64,000 bases of DNA from NCBI RefSeq assembly GCF_036323735.1, contig NC_086024.1, forward strand, positions 70,071,924-70,135,923. Reading direction: 5' to 3'. The stretch comes from Rattus norvegicus (lineage: Eukaryota > Chordata > Mammalia > Rodentia > Muridae). Positions 1 through 12,065 of the stretch are shown here, one piece after another (position 1 is the first letter of the stretch; each line of letters opens with the position of its first letter). The notes beneath the pieces were generated by a model. The model was not told where the DNA came from, did no database searches, and saw nothing but the letters and a program-made list of their open reading frames with translations. The position numbers and the translations under genes were made by a program.

Positions 1-480
1 AAAAAGATATTCATAATCTTCATGACTTCCTGTACTGTGGCAGACTTGAAAAGAATTTGGAGCAAGTTGTCCCTTTATCCTTCCTGTTTTCTTCTGTTGG
101 AACAGAATATATTGCCTATACATATTTAGGAACTTGGGTTCAAAAACACACTCTTTCGCCTTGTTTAGCAAACTCAAAGCCAGAAAGTATTTTCTTTCAG
201 GGTGTATCGTTTTTTTGTTTCCCTGATTTAGATCCTTTCTGGCACAAAAACAACGTATAACATTAGTATTGTATTGTGTAAGCTTATTTCCTAATGAAGA
301 CATTTGAGTTTTATTATATGTTTGTTTTGAATACATTCCTATGATTTTCCTAGCACACATTAAGAACACATGGCAATGAATTTCACCATGATATCTTATG
401 CATGTGTATATTTAGGTATATTCATCCTGAATTACCCTATCTTGTGCTCTTTCAAAATAGCTGATCCCTTCCTTTTCCAA
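1..480. other. Unassigned AT-rich sequence
   Basis: No gene, RNA gene or recognisable repeat is seen. The short open frames have no family resemblance and no supporting signals. Confidence 0.5.
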
Positions 481-482
481 AG

Positions 483-570
483 ATCCCACTTTGACTTCCT
501 TCTTCCCTTCTTCCCTCCCTCCCTCCATCTATCCCTCTCTCCTTCTCTCCTTCCCTCCCTCCCTCCTTCC

Positions 571-614
<44 letters not shown>

Positions 615-625
615 TGTGTGTGTGA
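483..625. repeat. Polypyrimidine tract followed by (GA)n and (TG)n
   Basis: An imperfect CCCT/CTTC tract (about 495-573) runs directly into GA dinucleotides (574-612) and then TG dinucleotides (613-624). The pyrimidine half can in part pair with the purine half. It is a compound microsatellite; apparent open frames through it, rich in SLPPS and ERERE, are artefacts of the repeat. Confidence 0.9.
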
Positions 626-639
626 CTCAGTAAGTTATA

Positions 640-1993
640 CTAGGATTGCTTATTAACAAGATAAGTCTAAGAGGTTGTTTACAGGAAAAAGAATATCATA
701 ATCTTTCAGTTACCACTATCTCTTGCTAAAAGAAGCTTTCTTAATGAAAACTTCCAGTAGAATGAATTTATTGAAATGAATTAGCTATCAAAAAAGCAAT
801 TTGATAGGAACACCATATCCATTTAGCAAAGCAATTGCCATAGGTTTTCTACTACAGCCTATGACTCTTTAGCTACATGATTTTGATCAGGTTTACCATA
901 TGGAATATGAATTCCCTTTTGTGAAGCAGGCCTTGAATCCAATGTCCAGCTGATCCATATTAAGATGGCCTCTATTGCACTGGAAGGTGTATCTTGCCTG
1001 GTCAATTAGTAGTGTAGCATGTCATCTCTACAGGTGATTAAGAATGTGATGGCTCTTCCCCTGCAGCCTGCATGGCATCTCTGTCACTAGAAAAACTGCT
1101 AGCAGGAATAGGAAAGTATAAGCTCAATTGCCATTTGACTTTTCTGTTCTGGAATAGAAGCGTGTGGTACCTTCAACATCGTCAGTAGCCTGAGTTACTT
1201 TGGTCACTTCAAGGATATCTTTAACCAACAACTTTGATTTTTCATTTAACAACCCATGACTTCTAGTCACCTGTGCAGCATTTCCATTCAAATACTAACA
1301 GACTTTTTTTTTGTTTAACTATCTTTTCAAATATCGGGTTGTGTTAAGTATTTTTCATACTTCCTTGGTTTTGGATGCTTTGCACCTTGACAACCACTTC
1401 TTTCCAAAAATCAGGTAAGTACAGGACACTTCAATTTTGACATGAGTATATTTTCCAAGTTTCTGGAAAGTCTTCAGTCATGATGCATTTATGTATAATT
1501 TTTATTATTAGGCTAATGAATTAGCTCAGCACTAGGTTTTTGGTTATAGACTTAAAAGATTCCATTGTCTGTAATGTCTCTTTTAAATCAAAACAAAGTG
1601 CTTTTTAAAGTTGAATCATTCATTCCAAATGTTTTCTTGTAAACACAGCAAGATTTTCCAATATCTAAGAGACAAAATAAAAGATTGAAACACTCCCTAG
1701 AAAGGAAAACATAAATAGTAGATTTGCGAGAGTAACACAGAACAAAATGTAGGATAATAGTATATGTATATACCTTAATGTATATACCTTTAAGTCTACC
1801 GATGATCTGAAGAAAGTACCAATATATATGTTATGAATGGAAACTTATTTGGTGGCAAAACTCAGTGGAAGTAATACTTCAAATGTAGCCAAATTTAAAT
1901 TCTTGGTTGAGGACATTCTAACATGTTTGTGATAGCACATTTTATGTTTCTATTCTATTTTTACTAGCAAACAAAATAAATCTTAAGAAAAAA
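640..1993. other. Unassigned sequence, possibly an old dispersed rodent repeat at 890-1230
   Basis: No coding potential is seen. The part near 890-1230 has the feel of a dispersed rodent repeat (a GTGAAGCAGGCCTTGAATCC-type segment followed by TATCTTGCCTGG), but I cannot name the family and give this only as an impression. The rest is AT-rich with nothing recognised. Confidence 0.3.
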
Positions 1994-2002
1994 CCAAATA
2001 AT
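1994..2002. repeat. Target-site duplication of L1-A, left copy
   Basis: CCAAATAAT lies immediately before the poly-T (the poly-A tail of a minus-strand L1) and recurs at 8415-8423 where the L1 5' end stops. It marks L1-A as an independent retrotransposition event. Confidence 0.75.
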
Positions 2003-2718
2003 TTTTTTTTATTAACTTGAGTATTCCTTATATACATTTCGAGTGTTATTCCCTTTCCCGGTTTCCGGGCAAACATCCCCTTCCCCCCTCCCCTTCCTTA
2101 TGGGTGTTCCCCTCCCAACCCTCCCCCCATTGCCGCCCTCCCCCCATAGACTAGTTCACTGGGGGTTCAGTCTTAGCAGGACCCAGGGCTTCCCCTTCCA
2201 CTGGTGCTCTTACTAGGATATTCATTGCTACCTATGGGGTCAGAGTCCAGGGTCAGTCCATGTATAGTCTTTAGGTAGTGGCTTAGTCCCTGGAAGCTCT
2301 GGTTGCTTGGCATTGTTGTACTTTTGGGGTCTCGAGCCCCTTCAAGCTCTTCCAGTTCTTTCTCTGATTCCTTCAACAGGGGACCTATTCTCAGTTCAGT
2401 GGTTTGCTGCTGGCATTCGCCTCTGTATTTGCTGTATTCTGTCTGTGTCTCTCAGGAGCGATCTACACCTGGCCCTGTCGGTCTGCACTTCTTTGCTTCA
2501 TCCATCTTGTCCAATTGGGTGGCTGTATATGTATGGGCCACATGTGGGGCAGGCTCTGAATGGGTGTTCCTTCAGTCTCTGTTTTAATCTTTGCCTCTCC
2601 CTTCCCTGCCAAGGGTATTCTTTTTCCTCATTTAAAGAAGGAGTGAAGCATTCACATTTTGATCATCTGTCTTGAGATTCGTTTGTTCTAGGGATCTAGG
2701 GTAATTCAAGCATTTGGG

Positions 2719-5700
2719 CTAATAGCCACTTATCAATGAGTGCATACCATGTATGTCTTTCTGTGATTGGGTTAGCTCACTCAGGATGATATTTTCCAGT
2801 TCCAACCATTTGCCTACGAATTTCATAAACTGGTTGTTTTTGATAGCTGAGTAATATTCCATTGTGTAGATGTACCACATTTTCTGTATCCATTCCTCTG
2901 TTGAAGGGCATCTGGGTTCTTTCCAGCTTCTGGCTATTATAAATAAGGCTGCGATGAACATAGTGGAGCACGTGTCTCTTTTATATGTTGAGGCATCTTT
3001 TGGGTATATGCCCAAGAGAGGTATAGCTGGATCCTCCGGCAGTTCAATGTCCAATTTTCTGAGGATCCTCCAGACTGATTTCCAGAATGGTTGTACCAGT
3101 CTGCAATCCCACCAACAATGGAGGAGTGTTCCTCTTTCTCCACATCCTCGCCAGCATCTGTTGTCCCCTGAGTTTTTGATCTTAGCCATTCTCACTGGTG
3201 TGAGGTGAAATCTCAGGGTTGTTTTGATTTGCATTTCCCTTATGACTAAAGATGTTGAACATTTCTTTAGGTGTTTCTCAGCCATTCGGCATTCCTCAGC
3301 TGTGAATTCTTTGTTTAGCTCTGAACCCCATTTTTTAATAGGGTTATTTGTTTCCCTGCGGTCTAACTTCTTGAGTTCTTTGTATATTTTGGATATAAGG
3401 CCTCTATCTGTTGTAGGATTGGTAAAGATCTTTTCCCAATCTGTTGGTTGCCGTTTTGTCCTAACCACAGTGTCCTTTGCCTTACAGAAGCTTTGTAGTT
3501 TTATGAGATCCCATTTGTCGATTCTTGATCTTAGAGCATAAGCCATTGGTGTTTTGTTCAGGAAATTTTTTCCAGTGCCTATGTGTTCCAGATGCTTCCC
3601 TAGTTTTTCTTCTATTAGTTTGAGTGTGTCTGGTTTGATGTGGAGGTCCTTGATCCACTTGGACTTAAGCTTTGTACAGGGTGATAAGCATGGATCGATC
3701 TGCATTCTTCTACATGTTGCCCTCCAGTTGAACCAGCACCATTTGCTCAAAATGCTATCTTTTTTCCATTGGATGGTTTTGGCTCCTTTGTCAAAAATCA
3801 AGTGACCATAGGTGTGTGGGTTCATTTCTGGGTCTTCAATTCTAATCCATTGGTCTATCTGTCTGTCTCTGTACCAATACCATGCAGTTTTTATCACTAT
3901 TGCTCTGTAATACTGCTTGAGTTCAGGGATAGTGATTCCCCCTGAAGTCCTTTTATTGTTGAGGATAGCTTTAGCTATCCTGGTTTTTTTGTTATTCCAG
4001 ATGAATTTGCAAATTGTTCTGTCTAACTCTTTGAAGAATTGCATTGGTATTTTGATGGGGATTGCATTGAATCTGTAGATTGCTTTTGGTAAAATGGCCA
4101 TTTTTACTATAATAATCCTGCCAATCCATGAGCATGGGAGATCTTTCCATCTTCTGAGGTCTTCTTCAATTTCTTTCCTCAGTGTTTTGAAGTTCTTATT
4201 GTACAGATCTTTTACTTGCTTGGTTAAAGTCACACCGAGGTACTTTATATTATTTGGGTCTATTATGAAGGGTGTCGTTTCCCTAATTTCTTTCTCGGCT
4301 TGTTTCTCTTTTGTATAGAGGAAGGCAACTGATTTATTTGAGTTAATTTTATACCCAGCCACTTTGCTGAAGTTGTTTATCAGCTTTAGTAGTTCTCTGG
4401 TGGAACTTTTGGGATCACTTAAATATACTATCATGTCATCTGCAAATAGTGATATTTTGACCTCTTCTTTTCCGATCTGTATCCCCTTGATCTCCTTTTG
4501 TTGTCTGATTGCTCTGGCTAGAACTTCAAGAACTATATTGAGTAAGTAGGGAGAGAGTGGGCAGCCTTGTCTAGTCCCTGATTTTACTGGGATTGCTTCA
4601 AGTTTCTCTCCATTTAGTTTAATGTTAGCAACTGGTTTGCTGTATATGGCTTTTACTATGTTTAGGTATGGGCCTTGAATTCCTATTCTTTCCAGGACTT
4701 TTATCATGAAGGGGTGTTGAATTTTGTCAAATGCTTTCTCAGCATCTAATGAAATGATCATGTGGTTCTGTTCTTTCAGTTTGTTTATATAATGGATCAC
4801 GTTGATGGTTTTCCGTATATTAAACCATCCCTGCATGCCTGGGATGAAGCCTACTTGATCATGGTGGATGATTGTTTTGATGTGTTCTTGAATTCGGTTT
4901 GCCAGAATTTTATTGAGTATTTTTGCGTCGGTATTCATAAGGGAAATTGGTCTGAAGTTCTCTTTCTTTGATGTGTCTTTGTGTGGTTTAGGTATAAGAG
5001 TAATTGTGGCTGCGTAGAAGGAATTCGGTAGGGCTCCATCTGTTTCAATTGTGGAATAGTTTGGATAATATTGGTATGAGGTCTTCTATGAAGGTTTGAT
5101 AGAATTCTGCACTAAACCCGTCTGGACCTGGGCTCTTTTTTGTTGGGAGACCTTTAATGACTGCTTCTATTTCCTTAGGAGTTATGGGGTTGTTTAACTG
5201 GTTTATCTGTTCCTGATTTAACTTCGATACCTGGTATCTGTCTAGGAAATTGTCCATTTCCTGAAGATTTTCAAATTTTGTTGAATATAGGTTTTTATAG
5301 TAAGATCTGATGATTTTTTGAATTTACTCTGAATCTGTAGTTATGTCTCCCTTTTCATTTCTGATTTTATTAATTTGGACGCACTCTCTGTGTCCTCTCA
5401 TTAGTCTGGCTAAGGGTTTATCTATCTTGTTGATTTTCTCAAAGACCCAACTTTTGGTTCTGTTGATTCTTTCTATGGTCCTTTTTGTTTCTACTTGGTT
5501 GATTTCAGCTCTGAGTTTGATTATTTCCTGCCTTCTACTCCTCCTGTGTGTATTTGCTTCTTTTTGTTCTAGAGCTTTTAGGTGTGCTGTCAAGCTGCTG
5601 ACATATGCTCTTTCCTGTTTCTTTCTGCAGGCACTTATGCAGTTTTCCTCTTAGCACAGCTTTCATTGTGTCCCATAAGTTTGAGTATGTTGTATCTTCA

Positions 5701-6539
5701 TTTTCATTAAATTCTAAAAAGTTTTTAATTTCCTTCTTTATTTCTTCCTTGACCAGGTTATCATTGAGTAGAGCATTGTTCAATTTCCACGTATATGTGG
5801 GCATTCTTCCCTTATTGTTATTGAAGACCAGTTTTAGGCCGTGGTTGTTCGATAGCACGCATGGGATTATTTCTATCTTTCTGTACCTGTTGAGGCCCGT
5901 TTTTTGACTAATTATATGATCAATTTTGGAGAAAGTACCATGAGGAGCTGAGAAGAAGGTATATCCTTTTGCTTTAGGATAGAATGTTCTATAAATATCC
6001 GTTAAATCCATTTGGCTCATGACTTCTCTTAGTCTGTCGACATCACTGTTTAATTTCTGTTTCCATGATCTGTCCATTGATGAGAGTGGGGTGTTGAAAT
6101 CTTCCACTATTATTGTGTGAGGTGCAATGTGTGTTTTGAGCTTTAGTAAGGTTTCTTTTACGTATGTAGGTGCCCTTGTATTTGGGGCATAGATATTTAG
6201 GATTGAGAGTTCATCTTGGTGGATTTTTCGTTTGATGAATATGAAGTGTCCTTCCTTATCTTTTTTGATGACTTTTAGTTGGAAATTGATTTTATTTGAT
6301 ATTAGAATGGCTACTCCAGCTTGCTTCTTCTGACCATTTGCTTGGAAAGATGTTTTCCAGCCTTTCACTCTGAGGTGGTGTCTGTCTTTGTCTCTGAGGT
6401 GTGTTTCCTGTAGGCAGCAGAATGCAGGGTCCTCGTTGCGTATCCAGTTTGTTAATCTATGCCTTTTTATTGGGGAGTTGAGGCCATTGATATTGAGAGA
6501 TATTAAGGAATAGTGATTATTGTTTCCCTTTATATTCAT
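2719..6539 (-). pseudogene. L1-A ORF2 (endonuclease/reverse transcriptase), frame-broken
   Basis: ORF2p nicks DNA and reverse-transcribes L1 RNA. The N-terminal frame (5535-6539) is the apurinic-type endonuclease, with LNING near residue 16 and the Glu of QETH near 45. The C-terminal frame (2719-4938, 739 residues) holds the reverse transcriptase, with DAEKAF at 65-70, GCPLSP at 125-130 and the catalytic FADD at 165-168. A C-terminal Cys/His cluster has C595, C599, H607 and C612. Three breaks are seen: a net 5-bp deletion near 5631-5642 that is also present in L1-B, a stop codon at 5321-5323, and a 2-bp deletion near 5052. In addition, the conserved SDH motif of the endonuclease reads SNN (codons at 5844-5849), removing the Asp/His pair equivalent to human D229/H230. 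Not functional. Confidence 0.95.
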
Positions 6540-6634
6540 ATTTGGATGTGAGGTTATGTTTGTGTGCTTTCATTCTCTTTGTTTTGTTGCCAAGACGATT
6601 AGTTTCTTGCTTCTTCTAGGGTATAGCTTGCCTC

Positions 6635-7672
6635 CTAATGTTGGGCTTTACCATTTATTATCCTTTGTAGTGCTGGATTTGTAGAAAGATATTGTGTAAA
6701 TTTGGTTTTGTCATGGAATATCTTGGTTTCTCCATCAATGTTAATTGAGAGTTTTGCTGGATACAGTAACCTGGGCTGGCATTTGTGTTCTCTTAGGGTT
6801 TGTATGACATCAGTCCAGGATCTTCTGGCCTTCATAGTTTCTGGCGAGAAGTCTGGTGTGATTCTGATAGGTCTCCCTTTATATTTTACTTGACCTTTTT
6901 CCCTTACTGCTTTTAATATTCTTTCTTTATTTTGTGCGTTTGGTGTTTTGACAATTATGTGACGGGAGGTGTTTCTTTTCTGGTCCAATCTATTTGGAGT
7001 TCTGTAGGCTTCTTGTATGTCTATGGGTATCTCTTTTTTTAGGTTAGGGAAGTTTTCTTCTATGATTTTGTTGAAGATATTTACTGGTCCTTTGAGCTGG
7101 GAGTCTTCACTCTCTTCTATACCTATTATCCTTAGGTTTGATCTTCTCATTGAGTCCTGGATTTCCTGTATGTTTTGGACCAGTAGCCTTTTCCGCTTTA
7201 CATTATCTTTGACAGTTGAGTCAATGATTTCTATGGAATCTTCTGCTCCTGAGATTCTCTCTTCCATCTCTTGTATTCTGTTGGTGAAGCTTGTATCTAC
7301 AGCTCCTTGTCTCTTCTTTTGGTTTTCTATATCCAGGGTTGTTTCCATGTGTTCTTTCTTGATTGCTTCTATTTCCATTTTTAATTCCTTCAACTGTTTG
7401 ATTGTGTTTTCCTGGAATTCTTTCAGGGATTTTTGCGATTCCTCTCTGTAGGCTTCTACTTGTTTATTAATGTTTTCCTGTGTTTCCCTAAGTGTGTTCA
7501 TGTCTTTCTTGAAGTCCTCCAGCATCATGATCAAATATGATTTTGAAACTAGATCTTGCTTTTCTGGTGTGTTTGGATATTCCATGTTTGTTTTGGTGGG
7601 AGAATTGGGCTCCGATGATGGCATGTAGTCTTGGTTTATGTTGCTTGGGTTCCTGCGCTTGCCTCTCGCCAT
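6635..7672 (-). CDS. L1-A ORF1 (RNA-binding chaperone), ends early
   Basis: ORF1p trimerises and coats L1 RNA. This frame of 345 residues starts at the conserved MARGKRRNP sequence. It has a polar N-terminus, a long heptad-rich coiled coil (about 45-170), an RRM-like domain beginning near RRSNLRIIGIEE (about 175-245) and a C-terminal domain with RPIRITPDFSPETMKARRSW. It ends at a TAG (6635-6637) where L1-B and L1-D have a Lys codon, so about a dozen C-terminal residues are lost. The RNA-binding domains are present, so a near-complete protein is possible if the element is transcribed. Residues 53-63 have the shorter form shared with L1-B. Confidence 0.9.
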   Translation of the reverse strand: MARGKRRNPSNINQDYMPSSEPNSPTKTNMEYPNTPEKQDLVSKSYLIMMLEDFKKDMNTLRETQENINKQVEAYREESQKSLKEFQENTIKQLKELKMEIEAIKKEHMETTLDIENQKKRQGAVDTSFTNRIQEMEERISGAEDSIEIIDSTVKDNVKRKRLLVQNIQEIQDSMRRSNLRIIGIEESEDSQLKGPVNIFNKIIEENFPNLKKEIPIDIQEAYRTPNRLDQKRNTSRHIIVKTPNAQNKERILKAVREKGQVKYKGRPIRITPDFSPETMKARRSWTDVIQTLREHKCQPRLLYPAKLSINIDGETKIFHDKTKFTQYLSTNPALQRIINGKAQH

Positions 7673-8414
7673 CAGATTATCTCTAGTGTTACTTTGTTCT
7701 GCTATTTCTGACAGTGGCTAGACTGTCCTAAAGCCTGTGTGTCAGGAGTGCTGTAGACCTGTTTTCCTCTTTCAGTCAGTTATGGGGACAGAGTGTTCTG
7801 CTTTCGGGCGTGTAGTTTTTCCTCTCTACAGGTCTTCAGCTGTTCCTGTGGGCCTGTGTCTTGAGTTCACCAGGCAGCTTTCTTGCAGCAGAAAATTTGG
7901 TCTTACCTGTGGTCCCGAGGCTCAAGTTCGCTCGTGGGGTGCTGCCCAGGGGCTCTCTGCAGCGGCAGCAACCAGGAAGACCTGTGCCGCCCCTTCAGGG
8001 AGCTTCAGTGCACCAGGGTTCCAGATGGTCTTTGGCTTTTTCCTCTGGCGTCCGAGATGTGTGTGCAGGGAGCAGTCTCTTCTGGTTTCCCAGGCTTGTC
8101 TGCCTCTCTGAAGGTTTAGCTCTCCCTCCCACGGGATTTGGGTGCAGAGAACTGTTTATCCGGTCTGTTTCTTTCAGGTTCTGGTGGTGTCTCAGGCAGG
8201 GGTCCTGCCGCTCCTGGGCCCTCCCCCACGGGAGCCCAGAGGCCTTATACAGTTTCCTCTTGGGCCCGGGATGTGGACAGGGGTGAGCAGTGTTGGTGGT
8301 CTCTTCCGCTCTGCAGCCTCAGGAGTGCCCACCTGACCAGGCGGTTGGGTCTCTCTCTCACCGGGTCTGGGAGCAGAGAGCTGCTGCGGGCCGGGATCTG
8401 CGGGTGTGGGACTT
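7673..8414 (-). promoter_or_regulatory. L1-A 5' UTR, single promoter unit
   Basis: This GC-rich segment upstream of ORF1 is homologous to the 5' UTRs of L1-B, L1-C and L1-D. L1 5' UTRs act as internal pol II promoters. Only one unit is present, and it ends at the GGGACTTCC boundary after which B and D continue into a second unit. Confidence 0.85.
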
Positions 8415-8423
8415 CCAAATAAT

Positions 8424-8696
8424 TTATAATATATTAAATATGAGAAGCAGGGAAGATTTAACAACTGACAAAAGTTGGATTGCGGCTTTATGCTATACCA
8501 CGAGTAACTAAAGTTCTCCCCCACCCTAAGACAGCAAACTTCTTCAGCTTGGTAACTGCAGAGCTACAAATCAAAGGAGGCTTTCTGTTTATTTTTTGGC
8601 AACAGAATATTTTTCTTATCGTTTCACAGTGAAATATTCAATCAAACAAGCATATAGAGACTAGTTTAGTGAGTCTTTATGTTTGCAGTTTAATAG
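8424..8696. other. Unassigned flank between L1-A and an L1 tail
   Basis: AT-rich sequence with no recognised repeat or gene. It is probably the old host sequence between two separate L1 insertions. Confidence 0.5.
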
Positions 8697-8704
8697 AAGA
8701 TTGG

Positions 8705-8907
8705 GAAGGGGAAGCCCTGGGTCCTGCTAAGACTGAACCCCCAGTGAACTAGATTGTTGGGGGGAGGGCGGCAATGGGGGAAGGATGGGGAGGGGAAAAC
8801 TTATAAACAAGGGGAGGGTGAAGGATTAGGGGGATATTTGCCCGGAAACCGGGAAAGGGAATAACACTCGAAATGTATATAAGAAATACTCAAGTTAATT
8901 AAAAAAA
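8705..8907 (+). mobile_element. L1: 5'-truncated L1 tail (3' UTR only)
   Basis: About 200 bp matches, on the plus strand, the extreme 3' UTR of L1-A and L1-D, including the G-rich tract and the AACACTCGAAATGTATATAAG segment, and ends in an A-run. AAGATTGG flanks it at 8697-8704 and 8908-8915, a probable target-site duplication. It is one of the few plus-strand L1 pieces in the window. Confidence 0.9.
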
Positions 8908-8915
8908 AAGATTGG

Positions 8916-9885
8916 TTTGTTGGAATGGTAATACATTTTTGGTATCATATTAGCTCTTCATTAAGACATTGGTACCATATTAACTCTTTATTCTACATAT
9001 TACACAATATCAAAGTTCTGTAAGCCAACAAAGCCAACTAATGGCTATTCTATTAGCATATACTTTCTCACAGTGTTGCCATGTTTCATAGGCTTCTCCC
9101 AATAATTTTTACTGGAGCTGTTATTTGCTGCAAATGGTGACTGTTTATTATCATTATCCTTCCCTGGTCAAAAAACAAACCATCAAACAACCCCCCCCCC
9201 AAAAAAAACCCCCAGTGCTATCATGCTTATATAGAATGCAGAAAAGATTGTGATGCACAAATAGAAATCAATTTTATTTCAAGGAAATTAAAATGCACAA
9301 GTTCTATCCACATCTGTTTAAACAAACTAAGAATCCAGATATAGCTACATACTGGAGATATATAACTGGATTGTGGAAAGAAAGGGAGGGAAGGAAAAAA
9401 TGGCAGAGAAGTGTATTTGGAATGAGTCTTATATAGTCCAGACATGGGGCAGAATGGTCCTTTTATATCCAGGTAGAGATACCCGTAATCCCCCATGCTG
9501 TGCCTCTGGGACTCTCTGCAGGTGCTACTGCCTGGTTGATCCTAGCCATATGTGGGCCTGCCTCAGCCTCAGCTGGAGTTTATGGGCGGTGATGGAAGAA
9601 CACATGCATGGAACCCTGATTAGTTCCTCTTTTCAGGCCTTACATTCTGGGTCTGTGTGGATGAGACAACTCCATAAATCTCTGAAACTAACTATGAAAG
9701 TCTTTCATTTTCTGGATGAATAGCAGCTGTTTCCTTTTAGGTATACTAATTTAGTCATCAAACACTTTCCTGTTCAGACTCTTAATATTCTTTCAACATA
9801 CTTTTTCAATCTTAACAATACTGCCAGACTGAGAACTTTCCAAATCTTTGATCTCTGCCTCCCATTCCACTTTATTTATTCATTA
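8916..9885. other. Unassigned sequence
   Basis: No gene or clear repeat is seen. A short imperfect duplication (GGTATCATATTAGCTCTTCATT near 8940 and GGTACCATATTAACTCTTTATT near 8970) and a C/A homopolymer region (9189-9213) are present. The 116-codon frame at 9373-9723 has no family match that I recognise. Confidence 0.4.
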
Positions 9886-9892
9886 TTGATGA

Positions 9893-10115
9893 ATTATTTT
9901 TTATGTGTATAGGTGTTTTACTTACACATATATCTGTGTAACATGTGTGCGCATATGTCTGTGCAGCTGACACCAGTAAAGGACATTGGATTGCACAGAA
10001 CTGGAGTTACACATAGATGTTTGTCAGCCACCATGTTTGTGCTGGAAACTGAACACTAGTTCTCTGGAAGAGCAACTAGTCTCTTAAGTGCTGATTCATC
10101 TCTTTCCATGCCCCC
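9893..10115 (-). mobile_element. B3/B2-family SINE
   Basis: The plus strand reads as the reverse complement of a tRNA-derived B3-type SINE. It contains GTGTATAGGTGTTTTACTTAC, a degenerate GAACTGGAGTTACA, CAGCCACCATG, CTGGAAACTGAACAC, TCTGGAAGAGCA and TCATCTCTTTCCA in the expected order. It is diverged and therefore old. Confidence 0.8.
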
Positions 10116-11450
10116 ATTTTATTTCAAATTTCTATTTGGATTATTGTTCTTTTCTTGTGTTTTATGATAAGCAGTGAAGAGAAGGCTTGCTGCTGTCCCC
10201 TGAGCATTCCTTTCCACCTTTCTTTGAGATATATTCAAGTTCAGTCAGTGCACATCCTCATTATTGTCTGGACATTTCTTCTCCCCAGGGCTCTCTCTCC
10301 CTCTCTTGAACCTGGTCTACCATCAACCCCCTTGATGCCTCCTTAACTCAGGTAATCTGTTCTCTTCAGCTGGCTTCTATCTGATTCTTGGGTTGAAGCT
10401 CTTTACTGGTGGTAGGCTTGGTCAACTAAAAAACACACCACTTTGTATCCTGTCTCAGAGGATTAATGTAGCCTGTTATCTGATACATGGGGGTGAAATA
10501 ATTGTTTCAAGTATGTTCTAGAATTCACTTGATTGTTAAAGGTAAGGCGATAAAAGAGATAAATACTGTCCCGTTAATGCCATTTTGAGCTAAAGGGAAC
10601 TTTTGTTAACCCGTTGCTTATATTTTATACTTGGGTGGAAGCAATGATTTGGATTTTGCTAGGAAAATATGTATAACTCATTTTATTAGTTTTTGCTTTC
10701 ATGAGTAAGTCTCAAAAAGTTTTCTTGACTCACTAACAAAGAATAACTAGATGAAACATCAAATCCTTGGATATCATTCCTTTACACTAAAAATGTATTA
10801 TCATATAGTCTTTGGTTATGCAACACTTCAAAGAAAATTCCAAGTGAGAATCTTTTAATTTAGACATGTTTATAATTTTACTATGAGAGATCACTTCTAT
10901 TTGCAAGTGTACCATTTTAAAGGGGAACTAGTTTTGGTATCAAATTCCTTTACTCTCTCTTCCATATAAAATGTTTATTTACCCAAGTAACATGCAGATC
11001 ACTGATTTGGAAATAATAGGGGTCTATGTGTTAGAAGCATTGTTTATGGTGCATGTCGTCAGGTGTTAATAATTTTAAGGCCTTGGTTAAAGACAATAAA
11101 GAACAATTGTGTGACATCGAATGTGGTAATCTAGAATAAATGTCCAGATTCCTGTACAAATACAACTTGTAAAAACTATGAAGTAATAGGAAACCTAGAC
11201 CAGTTACAAGCATTATTACTGAGTCAATAATAAAAATACCCAAACATAAAAAAAAGTTTGGTAGAAAACATTTCTACTCTTTAATATTGCCAAAATATAA
11301 ATAGAAGAGAATAATAATACTTCTTATACTCTTCCAGAAAATAGAAGATGAAGGACTCTTCTGAACATGTTGTGTGAATCCTATATTACCTGGATACAAT
11401 ACTAGACCAAAAAAGGAAAACTGAAGACCTCTATTTTTATTATACATAAT
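10116..11450. other. Unassigned sequence
   Basis: AT-rich, without coding potential or a repeat family that I can name. Confidence 0.45.
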
Positions 11451-11454
11451 ATTC

Positions 11455-11690
11455 ATTTTATAAAAAATTATATATAATATTATTTCTATATTTTCTCTAC
11501 ATTATTTACGTATATGAAAACGCCTATTTTAATGTAAATTTATATGTAACATATTAGTACAAATAATACTTTTTATATACGATTCATATATAATTTGTAT
11601 ATTATTTATGAAATATGCTTTACATATTGTGTTTATTATTTTATTATATCATTTACATATATTATTTTTTATATATGGAACACATATTGA
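11455..11690. repeat. AT-rich low-complexity region
   Basis: A long run of TATATAA/ATTTAT-type sequence with very few G or C bases. No perfect repeat unit is seen. Confidence 0.7.
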
Positions 11691-11936
11691 AGGTATATTA
11701 TCCAATGTCTATCATTATATACAATTTGGAAAACCTGGAATTTATTTAGAATCAGGCACATGTAAAAGTTTGCAACATTTTCTGTTTTTATTCACCATAT
11801 TGCTATACTGATGTACAGTCAAGTATCAGTTTTCACAGACAAGGTAATCATGTATGCTTTTGTGTACATATATATAAATACAAATCCAAAATCATCAGAA
11901 CCCAATGGAACTAATGAATCAATTCAGTAAAGTTGG

Positions 11937-12052
11937 GCCTTATTTGTTTCTGAGAGAATGTTTCTTGTAGCCCAGGTTTGCCTTATTATGTTGTGAAGAG
12001 TTACCTCCTGCCTTGTCCTTGGTTACTGGCTTCCACCACTGCCCCTGGCTTA
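11937..12052 (-). mobile_element. Diverged B1-like SINE
   Basis: The reverse strand matches the layout of a 7SL-derived B1. On the plus strand these appear as TTTCTGAGAGAATGTTTCTTGTAGCCCAGG, a truncated middle and CTTCCACCACTGCCCCTGGCTTA. It is heavily mutated and internally shortened; a proto-B1 is an alternative. Confidence 0.55.
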
Positions 12053-12065
12053 AATTTTATTTTTT

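Larger units (their letters stand above)
2003..8414 (-). mobile_element. L1: L1-A: nearly full-length rat L1 retrotransposon
   Basis: On the minus strand this has the standard L1 order: 5' UTR (7673-8414), ORF1 (6635-7672), a short inter-ORF spacer, ORF2 (2719-6539), a G-rich 3' UTR (2011-2718) and an A-tail seen as poly-T at 2002-2010. The G-rich tract of the 3' UTR appears on the plus strand as C-runs at 2079-2152. The element is bounded by CCAAATAAT on both sides. The 5' end stops at the point where L1-B and L1-D begin a second 5' UTR unit, so A carries one promoter unit. It is defective: ORF2 has at least three lesions and ORF1 lacks its last codons. Confidence 0.95.

Noticed and set aside
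2719..4938. The 739-residue frame as an intact host gene.
   Set aside because: It is the C-terminal part of L1-A ORF2 (FADD reverse transcriptase motif, Cys-rich C-terminus), and upstream breaks remove its natural start.
9529..9553. GCCTGGTTGATCCT followed by CATATG resembles the 5' end of 18S rRNA.
   Set aside because: The match covers only about 13 bases plus a nearby CATATG. The required spacing and the following 18S sequence are absent, so it is chance.
9373..9723. A 116-codon plus-strand frame in unassigned sequence.
   Set aside because: It shows no domain, no repeated motif and no splice or promoter context, and it is within the length expected by chance in a 64-kb window.
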